Shown here one piece after another: positions 8,763 through 16,951 of a DNA stretch of 64,000 nucleotides (positions are counted from its first letter, which is position 1; each line of letters begins with the position of its first letter). The DNA is from Candidimonas sp. SYP-B2681 (lineage in GTDB: Bacteria; Pseudomonadota; Gammaproteobacteria; Burkholderiales; Burkholderiaceae_B), in contig NZ_RYDV01000008.1 in the NCBI RefSeq assembly GCF_003971065.1, forward strand, positions 1 to 64,000, read 5' to 3'. Made by a program: the position numbers and the translations under genes. A model generated the notes under the pieces. The model saw only the letters and a program-made list of their open reading frames with translations. It ran no database searches and was not told where the DNA came from.

Positions 8763-9460
8763 TCGGCATCCTTCGGTAGTTGTGCCACATCCTTTTGCAT
8801 AGATTCGGCGGCCAACTCCACTACCGTCGTTGGTGGGTAGGTCTTGGTCGGGGTGAAGATTTCATGTTTGCCCAAGTGGGCAAAGAGAGAGCCTTCCGTG
8901 CTGAAAGCTGACGAGCCCGTGAGAACGTCGAAGCGGAAGTCGCGGCGCTGGAATTTACCTTTGCCTAGATAGCCCCATTCGGCAAAGGTGATGGGCTGGC
9001 CGTCGCTGGCGCGCATGGTCAGGGCATCGCCATGGACAAGATTTTCTGTCAGTACGTAAGTGGCGGCGCGATACAGGTCGCTCGACTCACCCAGCTTCAG
9101 GTATTCGGCCAGAATATCCAGCATGTTCTTACGGCATTCGACGATATTGTCCGGCAATAGCTCAATGCCGTAGATGCACATTAGTCCTAGCAGTGAATAG
9201 TGGCGTTTCTCGAAGTCGGACTTGCCAAACTTCAGTTCGACAGCGGTGAGTTTGCGGCGTAGCACCTGCATGAGAAAGTAGCCGCTGCCGCAGGCTGGCT
9301 CCAGAAAACGCGAGTCGATACGCTCCGTCTCGTCCTTCACTAAGTTAAGCATCGCCTCAACCATCCAGGCTGGAGTAAAAACCTCCCCGTGGTCGGCGAC
9401 GCGTTGTTTGGATTTGACTAGGTTCATATCTTTATGGCGAAAGGGTGCTGGTTTTGTCAC
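8759..9460 (-). CDS. Short methylase-like protein with SAM motif only
   Basis: A 233-residue protein with a good N6-adenine methylase N-terminus: 'HGEVFTPAWMVEAML' and motif I 'FLEPACGSGYFL' (52-63), which binds S-adenosylmethionine. Where motif IV (NPPY/F) should follow, the sequence reads 'FDVLTGSSAF', so the catalytic residues are absent. It may be a cofactor-binding or specificity partner of the Eco57I-type methylase, or an inactive paralogue. First gene of the three-gene operon on the minus strand; the start could also be Met12. Expression is probably driven from the 9461-9530 gap, where no clear promoter was seen. Confidence 0.75.
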   Translation of the reverse strand: MTKPAPFRHKDMNLVKSKQRVADHGEVFTPAWMVEAMLNLVKDETERIDSRFLEPACGSGYFLMQVLRRKLTAVELKFGKSDFEKRHYSLLGLMCIYGIELLPDNIVECRKNMLDILAEYLKLGESSDLYRAATYVLTENLVHGDALTMRASDGQPITFAEWGYLGKGKFQRRDFRFDVLTGSSAFSTEGSLFAHLGKHEIFTPTKTYPPTTVVELAAESMQKDVAQLPKDAE

Positions 9461-9530
9461 ACATTGTAGCGGCGAGGTGCGGATAGTAGGTAACCCGCAC
9501 CAGGATCTCGCCGTAGGTTCCTAATATTTG

Positions 9531-9692
9531 CTAGAAATCACTCCAGCCGAGTGGTCCTTGGAAGTCACCGGCTGAGGACGACCACGGATGTGGTGAATTC
9601 CAGTTGGTGCCGTAGGGGCTGCCACCAATATCGACGCCACCGTAGTCGTCGCCGGTCATTGGCAAGCCTGTTGCAGGATTGATTGGATGCAT
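9531..9692 (-). CDS. 53-residue Gly/Pro-rich small protein
   Basis: The start at 9692 is chosen because a strong AAGGAGA ribosome site lies 7 bases upstream; the same frame is open further upstream but crosses the hairpin leader and has no gene-like composition. The peptide begins 'MHPINPATGLPM', then 'GGVDIGGSPYGTNW', and ends 'GPLGWSDF'. It is rich in Gly, Pro, Ser and Asp, with no cysteine, membrane segment or signal peptide. It looks like a conserved small protein of accessory regions, but I cannot name a family or function. It lies directly upstream of the methylase operon on the same strand, separated from it by 70 bases. Confidence 0.6.
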   Translation of the reverse strand: MHPINPATGLPMTGDDYGGVDIGGSPYGTNWNSPHPWSSSAGDFQGPLGWSDF

Positions 9693-9708
9693 GATGCTCT
9701 CCTTATTA

Positions 9709-9740
9709 GGGGTTACAAACCCCCGCCGGAAACCGGCGGG
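9709..9740 (-). promoter_or_regulatory. Double-hairpin leader of the 53-residue gene
   Basis: Two perfect hairpins overlap by two bases just upstream of the ribosome site. One has 8-bp arms CCCGCCGG/CCGGCGGG with a 3-base loop (9722-9740). The other has 6-bp arms GGGGTT/AACCCC with a 3-base loop (9709-9723). In the minus-strand transcript the G-rich 3' arm of the first also serves the second, so they compete. The second ends 4 bases before the AAGGAGA site. This could be an attenuator, a protein-binding leader or a stability element; that is inference. Confidence 0.5.
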
Positions 9741-9812
9741 ATGGGAAGTCAGTCTTCGTTCGGCAGCAGAATCGTGATGACGGGTTTCAAGCTTCGTTGA
9801 GAGACCGAGAAC

Positions 9813-10082
9813 ATGAGCAACTATTTCATCGGTCGGGAGTTCGGACCGAGGGTCCGTACCGAGCAGACGATGAGTCCGGTGGAGTGCGCCGGTACCGCGG
9901 TCTTGGTTGAGGCGGTGGCGAGTTCCGGCGCCTTCTGGGCAAAGTTTCCCCAAGAATGCCCCGATGGCCATGCGACCTGAGGCAACGACACGGACAAGCT
10001 TAAAAGAGCAATTGAAGCGGAGATTGAGGGACTGTCATGGCCGCTGCAACGTGGTGATGTCGCTGAAGATGATTTCTTCTGA
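9813..10082 (+). pseudogene. Small gene interrupted by an in-frame TGA
   Basis: From an ATG at 9813 the frame codes 55 residues (beginning 'MSNYFIGREFG', ending 'CPDGHAT'), meets TGA at 9978-9980, and continues in the same frame for 33 residues ('DKLKRAIEAEIEGL', 'GDVAEDDFF') to a second TGA at 10080. The second part is strongly protein-like with an amphipathic helix and an acidic tail. The simplest reading is an 89-residue protein with a nonsense change (CGA to TGA would do it). It is divergent from the 53-residue gene. No family recognised. Confidence 0.4.
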
Positions 10083-10223
10083 CGCGAAAGCCATCGCTAT
10101 CTCGTCCAATCAGATTGCGACGTCATGATCGTCGGGCAATACAGTCTAGATTTCATCGGTGATGCCTTGAGGTATTTCATAGTAAGTGCCATGCTAAGGG
10201 TTGCTCAATAAAGGAACGGAAGT

Positions 10224-10939
10224 ATGAGTACTTGCTTTGTTTGTAGTGACCCGGCGGATAGCGACGAACACATTATTCCAAAGTGGCTTCAAAGCGATAT
10301 AACCTGTGGAACGAGCGTATCAAGTTGCCTAATGATTCGACCATGCCCCACCGGCAATTGAAGATCCATTGCTGCAAGCGTTGCAACAACGAAGTGCTCT
10401 CACAACTTGAATCCAAAGTTCAAACTGGCAAAGCCACTGATCAAGAGTTGTGGAAATGGGCTGCGAAGATCCACTATGGACTCACACGAAAAGACGACTT
10501 TCGTGCGTGGGATCGGCGCCACCCAGAATACACGATCGGCCAGGTACTGAGTCGAAACGATCCACTTGAACTAGACCGGCATTTCGTTCATAGTATTCAC
10601 GGAGAATTTCGTACGCATCCTGATTCCTTCGGCTCAGTATTCCGCTTCGATTTTGACGAGGAAGTCCCGACTTCAATTTTGCTCATCTAATTGCCCCTGG
10701 GGGCATGGCAATTTGCTTTGGAAAGTTTGGCTATGTCGTTTTCATTAACGACACAGGAACTTTGCGTCGACAGCCCAGCGTTGAAAACTCATATCAACAA
10801 CATCTCTCCAATACTCACTCTGGGAAGATGATGAATTTCTTTGCTAATGCGTGGGTACATCTATACAGGCACCGAACCAGTTTCCCCTTTTGATGGCGGC
10901 GAACTCAATTACACTTATTGCAGCTCCGAAGTTGATTGA
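10224..10939 (+). pseudogene. HNH-like nuclease gene broken by several frameshifts
   Basis: The gene starts at ATG 10224 behind AAAGGAA. The first frame has 'CFVCSD', then 'DEHIIPKWL', then shifts near 10290 into 'RYNLWNERIKLPND' and 'HCCKRCNNEVLSQLE'. A second shift near 10670 gives 'FNFAHLIAPGG' and 'FGKFGYVVFIND', a third near 10815 gives 'LQYSLWEDDEFLC', and a fourth near 10850 gives 'YIYTGTEPVSPFDGGE', ending at TGA 10937-10939. The paired CxxC motifs around 'EHIIP' resemble HNH endonuclease-type proteins. At least four shifts mean no intact product. Frames were joined by eye; exact indel positions are uncertain. Confidence 0.6.
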
Positions 10940-11171
10940 GGAGCGTGAGTTCACGCACGAGCAGTACAAAGAACTCTGGTCTTATCTTACGGGAAATCCG
11001 GATGCCGGGATTGTGGGAAATTTGGAGTACCACGCTACCAACGGCAGGTGACCCGAGAAGACTCGCCGCGGGCCTAATCGTCGGTGCTCCTCGCAGACAT
11101 GTAGCGCCTCCCCGCATCCCGATGTAGGATTCGTCAAAGTCGGGATGCAGGCAATGTGAAAGTCCGCTTGG

Positions 11172-11175
11172 GGTC
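11172..11175. repeat. Target duplication GGTC, left copy
   Basis: The four bases GGTC directly before the left inverted repeat of the insertion sequence recur directly after its right inverted repeat (12857-12860), as expected for a 4-bp target duplication made on insertion. Confidence 0.6.
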
Positions 11176-12856
11176 GAGGCTGTGTGGAAACGTATTGGAA
11201 TTCTGAGCATGTGCACCGTTCGGCAGTGAGCACGCCGTTGATCATACGCCGCGATCCAACTTACTTATGTGTTGAGCAGCCTTGTAAACGAGGGTTTGGC
11301 CCCTTTTCGCTAGCTTCAACAACGCATAAAAGGGCTCAAGCCCCTGCCAACCTGATCGCTTTCATCGTTCCAGCGATGCCCAACATGCTAATCAACCGCT
11401 TCAGGTTGTAGGCGAGCACATGCAAGCTCATCTCGGTACTCACATGTTCGAGCGTGCGCGTCAGGAAGTGCGTTGAACCCATCCAATGCTTGAGCGTCCC
11501 GAACACATGCTCGACCGTGCGCCGTCGAAGCGTCATGGCATCTGGCTTGCGATCCAGGCGTTGCTGAACTTGCTCCAGCACCTCTTCATGTTCCCAGCGG
11601 CGGATACGTCGATAGCTGCTGGTCGTGCACTGTTGTTTGATGGGGCATTGAGGACAAGCACTTGGCCAGTAGATATGCAGACCCAGGCCCTTCTCCACCG
11701 TAGTGAACCTGTGGATCGCCCGCTCTCCGGCAGGGCACTGGTACTCATCGTCCTGCGCGATGTAAATGAAGTCGGTCTTGTCGAAACGTCCTTCGGCTTT
11801 GGCGTTGGACGTCATGGGTTTGGGTACGAACACGGCAATGCCAGCGTCCTCGCAGGCCTTAATCTCCAAGCCGTTGAAGTAGCCACGGTCGGCGAACGCT
11901 TGCAGACTCTGGTGTCCGATAGCTTCACCGGCCACACGAGCCATCTTACTCAGTTGCGTCCGATCATTCCCTATATTCGTGACCTCATGAGCAACGATCA
12001 GATGATGCTCTGCATCGACGGCCGTCTGTACGTTGTAGCCCACCAAGCCCGATCCCTTGGCCTGGGAGATCATTGAGCGTGCGTCGGGATCCGTCAGCGA
12101 TATTTGCCCGTCGGGGACGGTTTTTAACTGCTCCTTGATCCCGTTGAGTTGCCGCATTTGCTCGCGCAGCGTCCCAATCTTCTCTTGCGGCCGATCGGTC
12201 TTGGCCTCGGCCTCCACCGGCTGGGTTCTGTCGGCGGTCTCCAGAGCATCAAGATAGCGCTGGATACTCTGCTCGATTTGTTCCTGGCGCCTGTCGATCT
12301 TATTTGGTGTGACGTTGCGGTCGCGGCTGTTGACCGCCTTGAACTTGCTACCGTCGATGGCAACAATGGCTTGTGAGAAGATCCTTAACTGGCGACACAT
12401 GGCGACGAAGCGCTTGCAGACATTGCGGATGCCAGGGCCGTTGTTGCGACGGAAGTCAGCAATGGTTTTGAAGTCTGGCGCCAATCGGCCCGTGAGCCAC
12501 ATCAGCTCGACATTGCGTTGTGCTTCTCGCTCAAGCCGACGGCTGGACTGGATACGGTTAAGGTACCCGTAGATGTAGAGCTTTAGCAGTACAGCGGGGT
12601 GATAGGCGGGGCGCCCCGTCGCCGCAGGATCGACACCACTGAAGCCAAGCGACTGTAGATCAATCTCATCGACGAAGATATCGACAACGCGCACCGGGTT
12701 GTCCTCGCCAATGAAATCGTCCAGGCACTCGGGCAGCAACGTAAACTGACTTCGGTCCTCGCCTTCGATAAATCGCTTCATCGGCCACCTCGCTTAAACG
12801 GGTTGGCTCATTTTAATTGGGATCAGGCGAGCAGCGAAGGGTTTTCACACAGCCTC
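11176..12856 (-). mobile_element. IS1182-family insertion sequence, complete
   Basis: The element is 1681 bp and carries one transposase on the minus strand. Its ends are inverted repeats: GAGGCTGTGTGGAAAC at the left (from 11176), and at the right (to 12856) a sequence whose complement reads GAGGCTGTGTGAAAAC; the first 11 bases are identical. It is flanked by GGTC on both sides. Intact transposase, matching ends and a clean target duplication argue for recent movement. It separates the broken HNH-like gene from the integrase. Confidence 0.8.
11336..12781 (-). CDS. IS1182-family transposase
   Basis: A 481-residue DDE transposase with the features of the IS1182 family: N-terminal 'FTLLPECLDDFIGEDNPVR' and 'GRPAYHPAVLLKLYIYGY', a central 'AIDGSKFKAVN' giving the first catalytic aspartate, 'YNVQTAVDAEHHLIV' for the second, 'FADRGYFNG', and a C-terminal part with 'RRTVEHVFGTLKHWMG'. 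The length is normal for the family and no frameshift is seen, so it should be active. Its product cuts and joins the inverted repeats at 11176 and 12856. About 140 bases between its stop and the left repeat are non-coding. Confidence 0.9.
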   Translation of the reverse strand: MKRFIEGEDRSQFTLLPECLDDFIGEDNPVRVVDIFVDEIDLQSLGFSGVDPAATGRPAYHPAVLLKLYIYGYLNRIQSSRRLEREAQRNVELMWLTGRLAPDFKTIADFRRNNGPGIRNVCKRFVAMCRQLRIFSQAIVAIDGSKFKAVNSRDRNVTPNKIDRRQEQIEQSIQRYLDALETADRTQPVEAEAKTDRPQEKIGTLREQMRQLNGIKEQLKTVPDGQISLTDPDARSMISQAKGSGLVGYNVQTAVDAEHHLIVAHEVTNIGNDRTQLSKMARVAGEAIGHQSLQAFADRGYFNGLEIKACEDAGIAVFVPKPMTSNAKAEGRFDKTDFIYIAQDDEYQCPAGERAIHRFTTVEKGLGLHIYWPSACPQCPIKQQCTTSSYRRIRRWEHEEVLEQVQQRLDRKPDAMTLRRRTVEHVFGTLKHWMGSTHFLTRTLEHVSTEMSLHVLAYNLKRLISMLGIAGTMKAIRLAGA

Positions 12857-12860
12857 GGTC
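12857..12860. repeat. Target duplication GGTC, right copy
   Basis: Right-hand partner of the GGTC at 11172-11175, immediately outside the right inverted repeat of the IS1182-family element. Confidence 0.6.
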
Positions 12861-12874
12861 GATAGCAGGCGTTT

Positions 12875-13963
12875 TTATGTATGCAGCCTATCTAGCTTCC
12901 CCACCAAATCCTCAGCCCTTAAATGCGTATACCGCTTCAGCATCTGCATAGACTTATGTCCGCTGATCGCTGCAACTTCCTGATCCGACAGCGCAGCCTC
13001 CACTAGCCGACTAACGGCCTGATGTCGCAAATCATGAAACCGAAAATCCACCACGCCAGCCGTTTTCTTTGCGTCATTCCAGGCTTTATCAAATAGATAA
13101 GGCCTTCGCATACCATCCTTGCCAGGTTCACCAAAGAACACCAGGTCGGTTTCCGGTGGACGTAACGGATTATCAAGCGCCGCCTGAAACGTGTTTGTCG
13201 CAGCCTTGGTTAGCGGCATGGTACGTGGCGACGAATTCTTGGTGTTTTCCAGCCGTACCACACGTTTTTGCATATCGACCTGGCCAACCCGCACCCCGGC
13301 AATCTCAGACAACCGCATCCCCGTTTCTAGCGCAATCCTCACAATCCAGCTAAACATTGGATTCGAATAGGCATCCACAGCAGCCAGTAGCCGTCTATTC
13401 TCGGCGGGCGTCAGGCGCCGATTACGTCCAGCACCCGGAGCCGGGCGGCGAATACTAGATACGGGATTGAACGGCAGCCCAATACCCCATTCCTTGATGG
13501 CTACGGTAAACAAATGGCCGAGCAAGGCTGGCTCTAGGCGTACCGTGTTATTCCTACGCGGAACGCGCTTGCCATTCTCGTCTTCATCGCCAGCCAGACG
13601 AGCATCCCGGTACTGGGCAACAATGTCAGCACTAAGCGCCGCCAACGAATATTTACCCAAATGCTTGATCAGCGCCTGGGCTTTCTTATGCTCACCGATT
13701 TGTGTAGATTGGCGTTTGGTAGGGGTCACTTCGCGCAAGTAACGCTTTAGCGCCGTCTTAACGGTCATTCCTTCGGCAGGAGCTCGCTGGATATACATTC
13801 CGCGTACCATTTCATCTTCAGTACGGCGCGCCCAATCTTCGGCATCTCTTTTAGTACGGAACGTTTTAGCGGTAGCAGGCCAGCCAGTTTTGCGGATTAA
13901 TACCTTCCAGGCACCGAAGGTGTCTTGACGATAGCGGCCATAAAGGCTCCGAACGATGCTCAA
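12875..13963 (-). CDS. Tyrosine-type site-specific integrase
   Basis: A 362-residue phage-type integrase. The N-terminal region (1-60) is an arm-binding-like domain, 66-160 the SAM-like core-binding domain, and 180-360 the catalytic domain. All catalytic residues are visible: R217 in 'TGMRLSE', K242 in 'ENTKNS', H310 and R313 in 'HDLRH', H336 in 'SGHKSM', and the nucleophile Y345 in 'RYTHL'. The gene reads away from the adjacent tRNA-Leu, whose 3' end is 117 bases upstream of its start; the 3' end of that tRNA is the likely attachment site. It is presumably the integrase that inserted the island to the left. The IS element sits just past its stop. Confidence 0.9.
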   Translation of the reverse strand: MSIVRSLYGRYRQDTFGAWKVLIRKTGWPATAKTFRTKRDAEDWARRTEDEMVRGMYIQRAPAEGMTVKTALKRYLREVTPTKRQSTQIGEHKKAQALIKHLGKYSLAALSADIVAQYRDARLAGDEDENGKRVPRRNNTVRLEPALLGHLFTVAIKEWGIGLPFNPVSSIRRPAPGAGRNRRLTPAENRRLLAAVDAYSNPMFSWIVRIALETGMRLSEIAGVRVGQVDMQKRVVRLENTKNSSPRTMPLTKAATNTFQAALDNPLRPPETDLVFFGEPGKDGMRRPYLFDKAWNDAKKTAGVVDFRFHDLRHQAVSRLVEAALSDQEVAAISGHKSMQMLKRYTHLRAEDLVGKLDRLHT

Positions 13964-14046
13964 CGCCGCACCACTGCACCGAAACGGTACCTAACTATCA
14001 ATCGTTGGAAATCCCCCAGTCTTGGGGTAGAAGCTGTGAATCGCGC

Positions 14047-14065
14047 TAGTGTTTTCTAAACACTA
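14047..14065 (-). terminator. Perfect palindrome after tRNA-Leu
   Basis: TAGTGTTT and AAACACTA form 8-bp arms around a 3-base loop, 15 bases past the tRNA 3' end on the minus strand. It could end tRNA transcription, although no long U run follows, or be an integrase or excisionase binding site at the island junction. The role is inferred from position only. Confidence 0.35.
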
Positions 14066-14079
14066 AGGATTTTAGATGA

Positions 14080-14164
14080 TGGTGCCCGGGGCCGGAATCG
14101 AACCGGCACGCCTCGCGGCGGGGGATTTTGAGTCCCCTGCGTCTACCAATTTCACCACCCGGGC
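14080..14164 (-). tRNA. tRNA-Leu (anticodon CAA), CCA encoded
   Basis: On the minus strand the 85-base gene starts GCCCGGGTGGTG and ends CCCGGGC-A-CCA, giving a perfect 7-bp acceptor stem. The anticodon loop carries CAA between GGGACT and AATCCC, decoding UUG. The T arm has the usual GGTTCGATTCC. A long variable arm (CCGCCGCGAGGCG region) is typical of leucine tRNAs. Its 3' end faces the integrase gene, a common insertion site for genomic islands. Confidence 0.95.
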
Positions 14165-14434
14165 AGTTCAAGCAGATCGCTCTGTAAGACACAGAGCGTG
14201 GCAGAAAGGCGTAATTATACGCACACTTGAAAAATTTCGCATTGCCCCCACAGTATTTGAACGTCCAGCCTTGTGTCGGCCCCTCGGGCATGGCGGTATT
14301 TCTTGGTGAATTCGCTGTTGTTCGGGACAGGAAAACGCCGATAGTGCTGGTCAAATAAGCTGTGATCGCCCGTGCCGGGCCTGGTCCAGCTATTTGTTTT
14401 TATTGAATAATCAACTTTTTTGCGTGGTCCAACA

Positions 14435-16351
14435 ATGAGTCAAACTGATACGCCCGTCTCCTCGTCAGAAACCTTGGGCTTTCAAGCCGAAGTGAAGCAG
14501 TTGCTGCATTTGATGATTCACTCGATGTATAGCAATAAAGATATTTTCCTGCGCGAACTGGTATCGAACGCGTCGGACGCCTGCGATAAATTACGTTTTG
14601 AAGCAATCGACCACCCCGAAATGCTCGAAGGCGATGGCGAGCTGCGTATCCGGGTCGAATACGATAAGGATCAGCGCACCATCACTATCTCCGATAACGG
14701 TATCGGCATGTCCCGCGAGGACGCGGTGTCGCATTTGGGTACCATCGCTCGTTCGGGCACCAAGGAATTTTTCTCGCACCTTACCGGCGACAATCAAAAA
14801 GACGCTCAGCTTATTGGTCAGTTCGGCGTGGGCTTTTATTCCGCCTTCATCGTGGCCAAGAAGGTGCAGGTGTTAAGCCGTCGTGCCGGTGTCGACGCGA
14901 CGGAAGCGGTAATGTGGGAATCCGAAGGCGAGGGCGACTTCAGGGTTGCGCCGGTTGAAAAGGCCGATCGCGGTACTTCGGTCACCCTGTATCTGCGCGA
15001 CGATGAAGACGAATACCTGAATGGCTGGAAGCTGCGCGAAATACTGCGCCATTATTCCGACCATATTTCCCTGCCTATCCAGATGCAAAAAGAGGAATGG
15101 GACAGCGAAAAAGCGGAACAGGTCAAGAAGAACGAATGGGAAACCGTGAACCAGGCCAGCGCGCTATGGACACGTTCCAAGTCTGACATCACCGACGAGC
15201 AGTACAAAGAGTTCTACAAGCATATTGCCCACGATTACGACGATCCCCTAGCGTGGACGCATAACCGGGTGGAAGGGCGCAGCGAATATACGCAGCTGTT
15301 GTTTATCCCCAAACATGCGCCGATGGATCTGTGGGATCGCGACGGTCGTCGTGGGGTCAAGCTGTATGTGAAGCGCGTGTTCATCATGGACGACGCTGAA
15401 CAGTTGCTGCCAAATTACCTACGCTTCGTGCGCGGGGTCATCGATACGTCCGACCTGCCGTTGAACGTGTCGCGCGAAATCTTGCAGGAAAGCCGCGACG
15501 TGCGGGTGATTCGCGAAGGGTCGTCCAAACGCATCTTGTCCATGCTGGAAGACTTGGCTGAAAACCAACCCGAGCAGTATGCCGAGTTCTGGACGCAGTT
15601 TGGCCAGGTGCTGAAAGAAGGCGCGGGCGAAGACGCGGCCAACAAGGAACGCATTGCCAAGCTGCTGCGCTTTGCCTCCACCCATGGCGATAGTGCTGCG
15701 CAAACGGTGTCGTTTGCCGATTACGTGTCGCGCATGAAAGAAGGTCAGGACAAGATCTATTACGTCAGCGGCGAGTCCTACGGGGCCGCCAGCAACAGCC
15801 CGCATCTGGAAATCTTCCGCAAAAAGGGCCTGGAAGTCCTGATATTGTCCGACCGTGTCGATGAATGGATGTTGTCGTACCTGCGCGATTTCGACGGCAA
15901 GCACCTCACTTCTATCGCCAAGGGCGGCCTCGATCTTGATCAGTTGGCCGACGAAGAAGAAAAGAAACATCAGGCTGAAGTGGCCGAAACCTTCAAGCCG
16001 CTGGTCGAACGCCTGAAGACGGCCTTGGCCGACAAGGTCAAGGAGGTTCGCGTAACGGGTCGCTTGGTGGATTCACCCGCTTGCGTGGTGGTCGACGAAA
16101 ACGAACTTAGCCCGCACCTGATGCGCATGCTGCAGGCGGCCGGTCAACCTGCGCCTGACGTCAAGCCGGTTCTGGAGATCAATCCGGAACACGCGCTGAT
16201 CGCCCGCATGCAGAATGCAGGCGACGCTGACTTTGGTGAATGGGCGTCCTTGCTGTTGGATCAGGCCATGTTGGCCGAAGGCGGCAACTTGGCTGACCCC
16301 GCTGCGTTCGTGAAACGCATGAACCGTCTGCTGCTCAGTCCTGCAGCGTAA
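14435..16351 (+). CDS. htpG: Molecular chaperone HtpG (Hsp90)
   Basis: A 638-residue cytosolic Hsp90. The GHKL ATPase domain carries '[16 protein letters not shown]', 'ISDNGIGM' and '[11 protein letters not shown]', the N, G1 and G2 boxes that bind ATP. The middle domain has '[11 protein letters not shown]' and '[11 protein letters not shown]', which position the client and the catalytic arginine. The C-terminal third dimerises. The length matches other bacterial HtpG proteins. The ATG at 14435 is preferred to a TTG at 14420, since family members begin close to this point. HtpG folds and protects proteins under heat and other stress. Its 3' end is convergent with ampD, 18 bases apart. Confidence 0.97.
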   Translation: MSQTDTPVSSSETLGFQAEVKQLLHLMIHSMYSNKDIFLRELVSNASDACDKLRFEAIDHPEMLEGDGELRIRVEYDKDQRTITISDNGIGMSREDAVSHLGTIARSGTKEFFSHLTGDNQKDAQLIGQFGVGFYSAFIVAKKVQVLSRRAGVDATEAVMWESEGEGDFRVAPVEKADRGTSVTLYLRDDEDEYLNGWKLREILRHYSDHISLPIQMQKEEWDSEKAEQVKKNEWETVNQASALWTRSKSDITDEQYKEFYKHIAHDYDDPLAWTHNRVEGRSEYTQLLFIPKHAPMDLWDRDGRRGVKLYVKRVFIMDDAEQLLPNYLRFVRGVIDTSDLPLNVSREILQESRDVRVIREGSSKRILSMLEDLAENQPEQYAEFWTQFGQVLKEGAGEDAANKERIAKLLRFASTHGDSAAQTVSFADYVSRMKEGQDKIYYVSGESYGAASNSPHLEIFRKKGLEVLILSDRVDEWMLSYLRDFDGKHLTSIAKGGLDLDQLADEEEKKHQAEVAETFKPLVERLKTALADKVKEVRVTGRLVDSPACVVVDENELSPHLMRMLQAAGQPAPDVKPVLEINPEHALIARMQNAGDADFGEWASLLLDQAMLAEGGNLADPAAFVKRMNRLLLSPAA

Positions 16352-16369
16352 AGGCGTTTAGGGCTGGCG

Positions 16370-16951
16370 TTATACCGGCGGCAACTGCCGCCGCAGCCAG
16401 CCGTTCTCGCGTCCAAAGCGGTTCCAGTCGAATGCGGGGCCTGGGTCCGTCTTGCGGCCCGGGGCGATATGCTCGTGGCCCCTGACCGCCCTCAAGGGGT
16501 GCCGCCTGCGCAGGGCCGGCAGCAGCCGGTTTAGCGCGCGGTATTGTTCTGCAGCATAAGGCGTGGTGTCCGTGCCTTCCATTTCTATGCCTATCGAGAA
16601 ATCGTTGCAGCGTTCGCGACCGCCAAACGACGATACGCCGGCGTGCCAGGCGCGCTTGTGGGTGGACACAAACTGCACGATTTCGCCATCCCTGCGCACC
16701 AGGAAATGGGCGGACACTTTCAGGCCGCGCAGTCTCGGCAGCCAGGGGTGAGAGGCGTAGTCCAGCCGATTCAAAAACAGGTCGATGACCTCCGTGCCGC
16801 CAAAGACGCCGGGCGGCAGGCTGATGTTATGCATGATCAGCAGGAAGGCGTCGTCGCCATTGGGGCGGGCGTCGTGGTTGGGCGATGGCAGGCGTTGAAC
16901 ACCCGCGTTGTCTTGCAACCAGCCGTGCCTGTCGAGCACGAGCCGGTTCAT
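16370..16951 (-). CDS. ampD: 1,6-anhydro-MurNAc-L-Ala amidase AmpD
   Basis: A 193-residue cytosolic zinc amidase that removes the peptide from anhydro-muropeptides during cell-wall recycling and so keeps AmpR-controlled beta-lactamase low. Seen: 'LIMHNISLPPG' with zinc ligand H41, 'KRAWHAGVSSF', 'NDFSIGIEMEG', and the C-terminal 'RGHEHIAPGRKTDPGPAFDW', which supplies the second histidine and the aspartate. The length fits AmpD (about 185 residues). It overlaps the preceding PP0621-type gene by 4 bases (ATGA), so the two are co-translated from a minus-strand operon that begins with the CcsA-like gene. Confidence 0.93.
   Translation of the reverse strand: MNRLVLDRHGWLQDNAGVQRLPSPNHDARPNGDDAFLLIMHNISLPPGVFGGTEVIDLFLNRLDYASHPWLPRLRGLKVSAHFLVRRDGEIVQFVSTHKRAWHAGVSSFGGRERCNDFSIGIEMEGTDTTPYAAEQYRALNRLLPALRRRHPLRAVRGHEHIAPGRKTDPGPAFDWNRFGRENGWLRRQLPPV

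Noticed and set aside
9693-9971. Upstream extension of the 53-residue gene to 146 codons
   Set aside because: The extension crosses the paired hairpins and the divergent small gene, while a strong AAGGAGA site supports the start at 9692.
10940-11175. Two minus-strand frames in the left flank of the insertion sequence
   Set aside because: They overlap each other in different frames and run across the element border; no protein family could be seen.
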